Shown here in pieces: positions 56,861 to 64,000 of a DNA stretch of 64,000 nucleotides (positions are counted from its first letter, which is position 1; each line of letters begins with the position of its first letter). Origin of the DNA: Molanna angustata (taxonomy: Eukaryota > Arthropoda > Insecta > Trichoptera > Molannidae). The notes under the pieces were generated by a model. It was not told the DNA's origin and did not search any database. It saw only the letters and a list, made by a program, of their open reading frames with translations. The stretch is from positions 5,628,790 to 5,692,789 of the forward strand of contig OY754980.1 of assembly GCA_963576475.1 (NCBI GenBank). Direction: 5' to 3'. Made by a program: the position numbers and the translations under genes.

Positions 56861-58205
56861 TTAAAAGGGGGACTGCCGCCAACGTACCTATTTTTCAATT
56901 TGATATAGGTACCATCATTATTTCTTATCAAATCGTTTTGAAAAAAATAATTTAGATAATCGAATATTTTTATTATTGCATATGCGCAAACATTGGATTT
57001 TTTTCCCTGTCGGGAGTCAAAGATATTTTTTAACAGATTTTTAACAGAGACGAAGTTGGAATATTTATTGTAGGAGAACCGGGAAATCAAGGCACCTACA
57101 GGGCTTACGACCTGTCATCGGCTGGTTACTTACACATTGGTACAAGTAGGTAAATAAGACAAAAATGACCTTATAAGTCTGGCGCAATTCAGGGGTGACT
57201 TCTATGCGAAAAATGCATTGTCACCTCAGATATAAGAATTGTAGCTTTCATTATTTACAAAAAACCAATTCTCTCAATAGATGGCGTTACAACAAAATAA
57301 ATAAAAAATAATAAGATTGTTGTTCATAATTTCACCCATAGATGGCTGTAGTAAAAATTCCTTATTTTCAAGCGAAAAGAATTTCAGTATTACAATATAT
57401 AGAACTTTCAAAATTGAATTGATAGGGATCTCATTAAAAAGGCATAATTGGTGAACGTTGGGCAAGCGCATAAAGTGATCACGTAAACAAGCCGATGACA
57501 GGTCGTAAGCCCTGTAGGTGCCTTGATTTCCCGGTTCTCCTACAATAAATATTCCAACTTCGTCTCTATTGAGATAATTAAAAATCTGTTAAAAATTAAT
57601 TTAGATAGTTTGGGTATTCATAAAGAAAAATGTATCTTTACTTTTTGATAATGTTCTGTATAAATTCTTGTAGAAAAATAATGGCATACCCCGATTTTCA
57701 ACGTTTATCTTATATTTTTAATAAAATATAAGGCGTAGTTCAACATATTTTTTTTAAATTAAAGAAGACAAAAATATCTAGAAAAATACGATGTGACGTT
57801 GCATTAATGCTTCAGGTTTAGAAAATAAACCTAAAAAACCTTTATTTTCCATTCAACGCCATTGCGAAATATAAGTTTTTTTGGTTTATTAACTTAACCT
57901 GATGCATTAATGCGACGTTACATCGTATTTTTCCAGATATTTTGATCTTCTTCAATTTATAAAAAAAATATAATGCTCCTTACCTTATAGTTTTTTAGAA
58001 ATTTAAGATAAATGTCAAAAATTGGGGTATGCTTATTATTTTCCTACAAGAATATATACAGAACATAATTAAAAAATTAAGGTATATTTTTATTTATTAA
58101 TATCCAAACTAACTAGGTTATTTTTTTTCAAAATGATTCGTTTTGTAGTTATGACGCAAATTCAAATTGAAAAAATAGGTACGTTGGCAGCAGTCCCCCC
58201 CTTAA
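56861..58205. mobile_element. TTAA-flanked fold-back element, family F, copy 2
   Basis: Ends TTAAAAGGGGGACTGCCGCC and TTGGCAGCAGTCCCCCCCTT plus AA. Arms are inverted copies; the centre is near 57850 (CCATTCAACGCCATTGCG). A 639-bp family H element is nested in the left arm. Confidence 0.85.
56958..57596. mobile_element. Family H element nested in family F copy 2
   Basis: Flanked by the 10-bp repeat TAATTTAGAT at 56948-56957 and 57597-57606, a single copy in the uninterrupted family F arm (52326ff). Inside, AGACGAAGTTGGAATATTTA ... GGGCTTACGACCTGTCATCG near the left end is inverted near the right end. A 9-10 bp duplication suits a Mutator-like element (inference). Confidence 0.8.
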
Positions 58206-59244
58206 AATTTTAATCTAAGTAAATTCCTTTCGATTGAACTTTTTTTTATGTTGGGAATTTGTGGATCATATTTTTCTCATGTTTATTTATTTATTTAACA
58301 CTTTTTGTACAAACATAACATATAACATTACATTGTACAAATGGCTGACTAATTGCCTGGAGGCAGTTTTTTTCTGTCAACCATCTGAGGAAAAAAATAA
58401 GAAGAAAAGATTAAGTTTCGGCATAATATACGACATAACTGTTTATAGAAAATAAAAACACCTATACAAATATAACTACATTTTATGAAAAAACAACATA
58501 ACGTAAGGATATTGATTTTGTTTTTTGATGAAGCATTTATATTTGGACAGCGGAAATATCGTCAGTCTTTATTATTGACTTGATATGAATAATTTGAATG
58601 CATTAACAGAGAAACATATTATGTATGAAAACATTAATTTATCATAATTTACTATAAATTAATATAATAGACTGTAGCTAATATATATCAGCGATAACCT
58701 CAATAAATTTATAAGCTTATGGAGAATAAATAACTATATTATACATTTTATAATAAACATTATACTATAAGTATTTACATTATTTTCTTTAATATCAAAA
58801 ACATAAATAACCTACTACTTCCAACTAAAACTAATTATAGAAAAAGATAAAATATAATACCATACATTAGTCTCAATTGATACAATTAAAAAAAACTAAA
58901 GCTGTTATACCTCCTCTAATAACTCTTAATAGACACTCCTCCATCCTCTCTCACATCCCACAACCCTTTGTTTGTTGCTGTGATTTTGCATTTAATAATG
59001 TGACGTGTTTATATTTATGTTTGTTTTTTGTTATGAATTTAATGTAGGTATTTACTTTGATTTAATTTTACTGTATTTATTCATTGCCATAAGGCATTTT
59101 CTTCCATCTAACCAGATTACAAAGCAAGACAAAAATGTAAATGTGCATCAACAAAAGAATGAGAGCGAAAAAAAACAACGAAAATATACATTTAAACTTA
59201 CATAAATCTTAAATACAAAAAAACATCATATCAAAAAATGAATT
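58206..59244. other. AT-rich spacer
   Basis: Nothing recognised. Confidence 0.4.
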
Positions 59245-59775
59245 GGGAACGAACTAGGAGTGGTTTATGCGCTTGCGCAACGCTCACCAATTATGCCTTC
59301 TTATTGAGTTTCCTTATCAATGTAATTTTTGAAAGTTCTATATATTTGAATAATGTGTAACAATTCAACTGAAAATAAGACATTATTACTAATGCCATCT
59401 ATGAAGTGACGAAGAAACCTTTTGGTAACGCCATCTATTGAGAAGTTGGTTTATTTGTAAACAATGAAAGCAACAGTTCTTATACATGAGGTGACGGTGT
59501 CTCGCACAGATGTCACCCCAGAACTGCGCCAGAAATGTTATTTCATTTCTGGCTTGTAACAATGTTTATGTAAATCGAATATTTTTTTAATTGCATGTAC
59601 GCAAACATTGTATTTTTTCCCTGTCGGGAGTCAAATGATATTTTTATTGACAAACTTTTGATATCTCAAACTTTTGATAATTTGCAACTTCGTCTCTATT
59701 GAGATATTAAAAGGGGAAGAAAAACAATGTTTGCGTATCTATATGCAATTTAAAAAAAATATTCGAATAATTTTA
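59245..59775. repeat. Family H copy
   Basis: ATGCGCTTGCGCAACGCTCA, TAACGCCATCTATTGAGAAG, ATGTCACCCCAGAACTGCGC, TCGAATATTTTTTTAATTGC and CTTCGTCTCTATTGAGATAT. ATTGCATGTACGCAAACATT faces CAATGTTTGCGTATCTATAT, an inverted repeat near the right end. Confidence 0.7.
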
Positions 59776-60253
59776 ACAATGTTATAATTTTCATGTGAAA
59801 TAAAACGCACAATAGGTGCATTAAAACTTGTTTTATATTGATAAGGTTTTTGTGAAACATTTATCACCTTTTTAAGTAGCTGTTTAATAATAATTGACAC
59901 ACTATAAAAGGTAATTTCCCGATAAAACAGTAATCAGTACATAACTTTATTGCACAAATAAAATAATATATTACATTTTAATAATTTCAACAATATCGAC
60001 CATGACTTATTGTGAATTGGAAATATGCGATACACAAAATTACGAATTTAAACTGTACAATGTTTGTTATTTGCATTAACATAAAATTTAACTAGTTGTA
60101 TATAACCCGTGAAATATTCACAGAAATAAATAAAATTGTAAATTTATTTAATTTATTGTTTTTATTGTATTTCATAGCAGTAACAAATATGTTCCTTCTC
60201 CCATCTTTTTTCCTTCTCTTTCTTTACCGTCACAGGCAAACATACAATAATTG
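59776..60253. other. AT-rich spacer
   Basis: Nothing recognised. Confidence 0.4.
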
Positions 60254-60941
60254 TTAAGGGGGGGACTGCTGCCAACGTACCTATTTTTTCAATTTGAATT
60301 TGCGTCATTACTACAAAACGAATCATTTTGAAAAAAATAACCTAGTTAGTTTGGATATTAATAAATAAAAATATACCTTAATTTTTTAATTATGTTTTGT
60401 ATATATTCTTGTAGGAAAATAATAAGCATACCCCAATTTTCGACATTTATGTTAAATTTCTAAAAAACTTTAAGGTATAGAGCATTATATTTTTTTATAA
60501 TTTAAAGAAGATCAAAATATCTGGAAAAATACGATGTAACGTTGCATTAATGCATCAGGTTAAGTTAATAAACCAAAAAAACTTATATTTCGCAATGGCG
60601 CTGAATGGAAAATTAAGGTTTTTTAGGTTTGTTTTCTAAACCTGAAGCATTAATTCAACGTCACATCGTATTTTTCTAGATATTTTTGTCTTCTTTAATT
60701 TAAAAAAAAATATGTTGAACTACGCCTTATATTTTATTAAAAATATAAGATAAACGTTGAAAATCGGGGTATGCCATTATTTTTCTACAAGAATTTATAC
60801 AGAACATTATCAAAAAGTAAAGATACATTTTTCTTTATGAATACCCAAACTATCTAAATTTTTTTCAAAACGATTTGATAAGAAATAATGATGGTATATC
60901 AAATTGAAAAATAGGTACGTTGGCAGCAGTCCCCCCCTTAA
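60254..60941. mobile_element. TTAA-flanked fold-back element, family F, intact copy
   Basis: 688 bp, TTAAGGGGGGGACTGCTGCC to GGCAGCAGTCCCCCCCTTAA. Arms of about 330 bases are inverted copies of moderate identity, meeting at CGCAATGGCGCTGAATGG near 60600. The only copy here without an insertion. No ORF. Confidence 0.9.
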
Positions 60942-62034
60942 CTATATTTGTTTTATTTTTTGTTGTATTGTAGGTAGGTAGGTACTTATGTGATTATTTA
61001 ATCATCATAATCTATGCACAATCTTAATTGTTATGTTTTTTTTGTTTATTTCATTGTGTATTTTTTTTTGATTTTATAAGAATCATTAGCACCTATATAA
61101 AACACCAGAACAAGCTTGGCTTAAACTTGTTCAAAAATACTAAAAATTCATTTCGTCAAAAGTTAAAAACACATACTACATATGTAGGTTTATCATGACA
61201 CACCACACGTATGCATGTACCTTCACACACACATACACACAACACATTACACATATACCTATACATAGTATCATGACACACAGATATTACATTACTTTTC
61301 ATGATCGCGTTGTATGTAACCTTAAAATTGATGTATGGAGTGGGTATTTATGCAAGTTATTTTATAGGAATCCTGTTTTTAATTTTTACTCCGTACATCG
61401 TTAGCTTTAATTAAAAATAATATACAAATAAGACTTAAATTTATATTAAATTTATTTATTTATTTGAGACCCAACAGAACAATGGAATATACAAATACAT
61501 AATCGCACAAGCATGCACCAAGTTGACACACGATACAAACACATATGGTGTCATTCTCTCTACTTTATATATTTTTAACGTCAGTCGTTCAACTTTATTT
61601 CATAATAATATTAAAAAAGAGGTATTTTTTATTTATTAATTCAATCATAAGAACATTTAAAAATTAAAAAAAAAACAATAGGATTGTTTTTATAATTACT
61701 TCACATGTATAATATTGGATACGGTTGAAAGTATTTTTTACATATTCGCTATACATGTAAAAACATTTATTCTTCTTAAGATTTCCCACAGTAGGTAGTA
61801 CAAAAAATACAATGATATTTTTTTACAATGCGGAATTAAAACTTTTTATTGAAAACAATATATTTATGTAGGTACCTAAATACGAGTAGGTATCTACAAA
61901 TAGTAATTACCTATCTACATACAATAATGTATGTATGAATCACTTAGATAATATAAGTTGTGTATTATTATATAGTCAGAAAAGGTGTTAATTATATACT
62001 AAAGCGATTGATAATAATACTGAAAATTGCTGTC
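60942..62034. other. AT-rich spacer with CA-rich patch
   Basis: CA-rich at 61195-61270; otherwise nothing recognised. Confidence 0.4.
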
Positions 62035-62310
62035 AGGTACCGTCTTAGAATAGTGCTTCCACTTTTTTCAATTATCGTCGTTTTCAGTTGTAGGACAGAT
62101 ACCGTAAAAACCGGGTAATCGAAAATACAAAAGGCAAAAAACAACTCGCATACTTCAGCAATGAGATTGGCCACTCATTCTGAATGTTGCCTTTAAAAGT
62201 GAGACGATACTGGCGTGTTGGAATGCGGGCATGTGTCGTGCATACTTTTATAAGAAAATGCACACCCGCATACCCATTGCTGGTGCTGGTTGGATATGCC
62301 GTGATGGGAT
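62035..62310 (-). repeat. Family Z copy
   Basis: Minus strand: CACGGCATATCCAACCAGCA, AAAAGTATGCACGACACATG, CATTCAGAATGAGTGGCCAA and TTCGATTACCCGGTTTTTAC, ending GAAGCACTATTCTAAGACGG. Confidence 0.75.
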
Positions 62311-62451
62311 GAATGAACGAATGAAAATACTCAAATACGATAACATTTTTCTGAGTAGGAACCTACCTATACGTATCTTAAGAAGGATAAATAAGTACAT
62401 AATTTAATAAGAAAATATTGATCTATAGAAAAAAATCAGGAAAAAACCTTG

Positions 62452-62937
62452 TTAAGAGGACATGTAACGCTAAATCTAGTGACTGAAAACATAATACATT
62501 AAAACCACCTAGTGTATTATGAAAATACGTGTTAGTAAGGGTAACTATCGAGTGCATTAATCAAGGTTTATACAATATTTAAATTATCGGAATCCCAACA
62601 TTTATTGATTTTTTGCATTTCAGGAATAAACCTTACTTGAAATGAAAAAACTTTTTCGGACATTCGCTTTGATTTTATGCACTCTTTAAGCATATAAAAA
62701 ATATTTATTTACGACACATAGTGATGGAGTATATACCTAATTAAAAAAAATGCTGTAAAAAAGTATATTTTTAATAATTTATTTAAGGGAATTTAGGCTG
62801 AATTTTAAAATTGTGTGACGAACATTCACTAGAGAAATGTTAAAAACACTTATGGAATTTTTTCTAGAAACACACTGTTAAACTTATTCGAGGAATTTGA
62901 TTTGAAATGTGGTATTTAGGTTTATATGCCCCCTTAA
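62452..62937. mobile_element. TTAA-flanked MITE, family T, intact copy
   Basis: TTAAGAGGACATGTAACGC at the left, GGTTTATATGCCCCCTTAA at the right (inverted, TTAA at both borders). The 486-bp interior aligns with 38961-39415. No coding. Confidence 0.85.
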
Positions 62938-63172
62938 TACGTTGACAAAATATTTCAAAAACATATTTTTAATTTATTCTTATTCTCTTCACCCTTTTGT
63001 ATCCCTTTCATTGCTATGTTATATTGTTGTCTTTATTTTCATTTTTTCTTTGTCATAATGTGATTACCTTATTGCCATAGGAGGTAGGTAGGTACACACA
63101 TATAATATTAAGTCTGGTTTGTTGGAAGAAATTACCGTCTGACAATAAGCCCGCCAGTGTTCAAATTATATT

Positions 63173-63435
<263 letters not shown>

Positions 63436-64000
63436 TCAAGGAAACATACAGTTTTATTTATAAATTGTAATGATACAAAATAATAATCAAATAAACAGTA
63501 ATACAGTAAAGTAAAAGTTTCCATAAATGGTTAACAATACGATACTTTATGTAGAAAAAGAACATTAGTTGTAGCAAGAGGAAGAATAAACAAGATTGAA
63601 ATAAAACATAAAATAAAAAAAAACAAAAATAATAAAACAAATAACCAGTTAACCAGTCAAGAAATGAAAAAAAAAGAAAACAGTTATTACGTACCCACAT
63701 ATAAGTTAAAAATTATTCTTTACACATAACATTATAAAGAACAAAAAACTAAAGTTAAGAACAACTGTAATATTTTTTGTACATTTTATGAAAACCTTTT
63801 TAAATCTTTCAAAGTCCTGGAAATCCGGAAACTTTATACAAGATCAGTCTTATATTTATTTTTTAAAAACAATGTTAATTTCACGAAATTTAACACAAGG
63901 GATAGTAGGAGCAAAACTTCGGGTAGCTATCGAGTTCCGAAAATGAATTTGGACAAAGATTTTTTTATATATTGCACCGCGTATATTCAACAAACTCCAT
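63436..64000. other. AT-rich stretch to the window end
   Basis: Nothing recognised. Confidence 0.4.

Overview
The window looks like AT-rich nuclear DNA of an insect, most likely a moth or butterfly. The reasons are the palindromic GTAGGTACCTAC-type islands, several RTE- and Jockey-type LINE tails, two tRNA-derived SINE families and many short hAT- and TTAA-type DNA elements. The Lepidoptera assignment rests on repeat character and is inference. Nothing prokaryotic is present: no operons, rRNA, intact tRNA or CRISPR.

Almost every long ORF belongs to a decayed transposable element. The one convincing host gene is on the minus strand. An internal exon (12589-12729) and a terminal exon (8418-8509) have good GT-AG sites and matching phase-1 junctions, and together encode a 76-residue C-terminus that I could not name. 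A GC-rich, promoter-like island (14270-14600) lies upstream and could belong to it. Weaker single-exon candidates lie at 387-530 (minus) and 33521-33625 (plus).

Layout: 1-8.4 kb is AT-rich with four short inverted-repeat elements and an RTE fragment. 8.4-14.6 kb holds the host exons, a minisatellite, LINE and hAT-like remnants and the promoter-like island. 9-20 kb is dense in GTAGGTACCTAC motifs. 14.7-22.5 kb holds SINEs, LINE tails and a possible pogo/Tigger transposase relic. 22.7-25.6 kb is a nearly complete but dead RTE-like LINE (minus). 26-31 kb has tandem repeats. 31.2-32.6 kb and 36.1-39.4 kb are Jockey-type LINEs nested inside two different inverted-repeat elements. 40-49.6 kb has LINE tails, palindromes, a hAT relic with a recognisable dimerisation domain, and a LINE with a 33-bp in-frame tandem expansion. 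51-64 kb is a nest of TTAA-flanked fold-back elements, hAT-type elements with readable 8-bp target-site duplications, SINEs and a long (TTTA)n array.

I did not find a new multi-gene system. The most informative content is the unidentified gene tail and the well-resolved nested insertions, which give relative ages for several element families.
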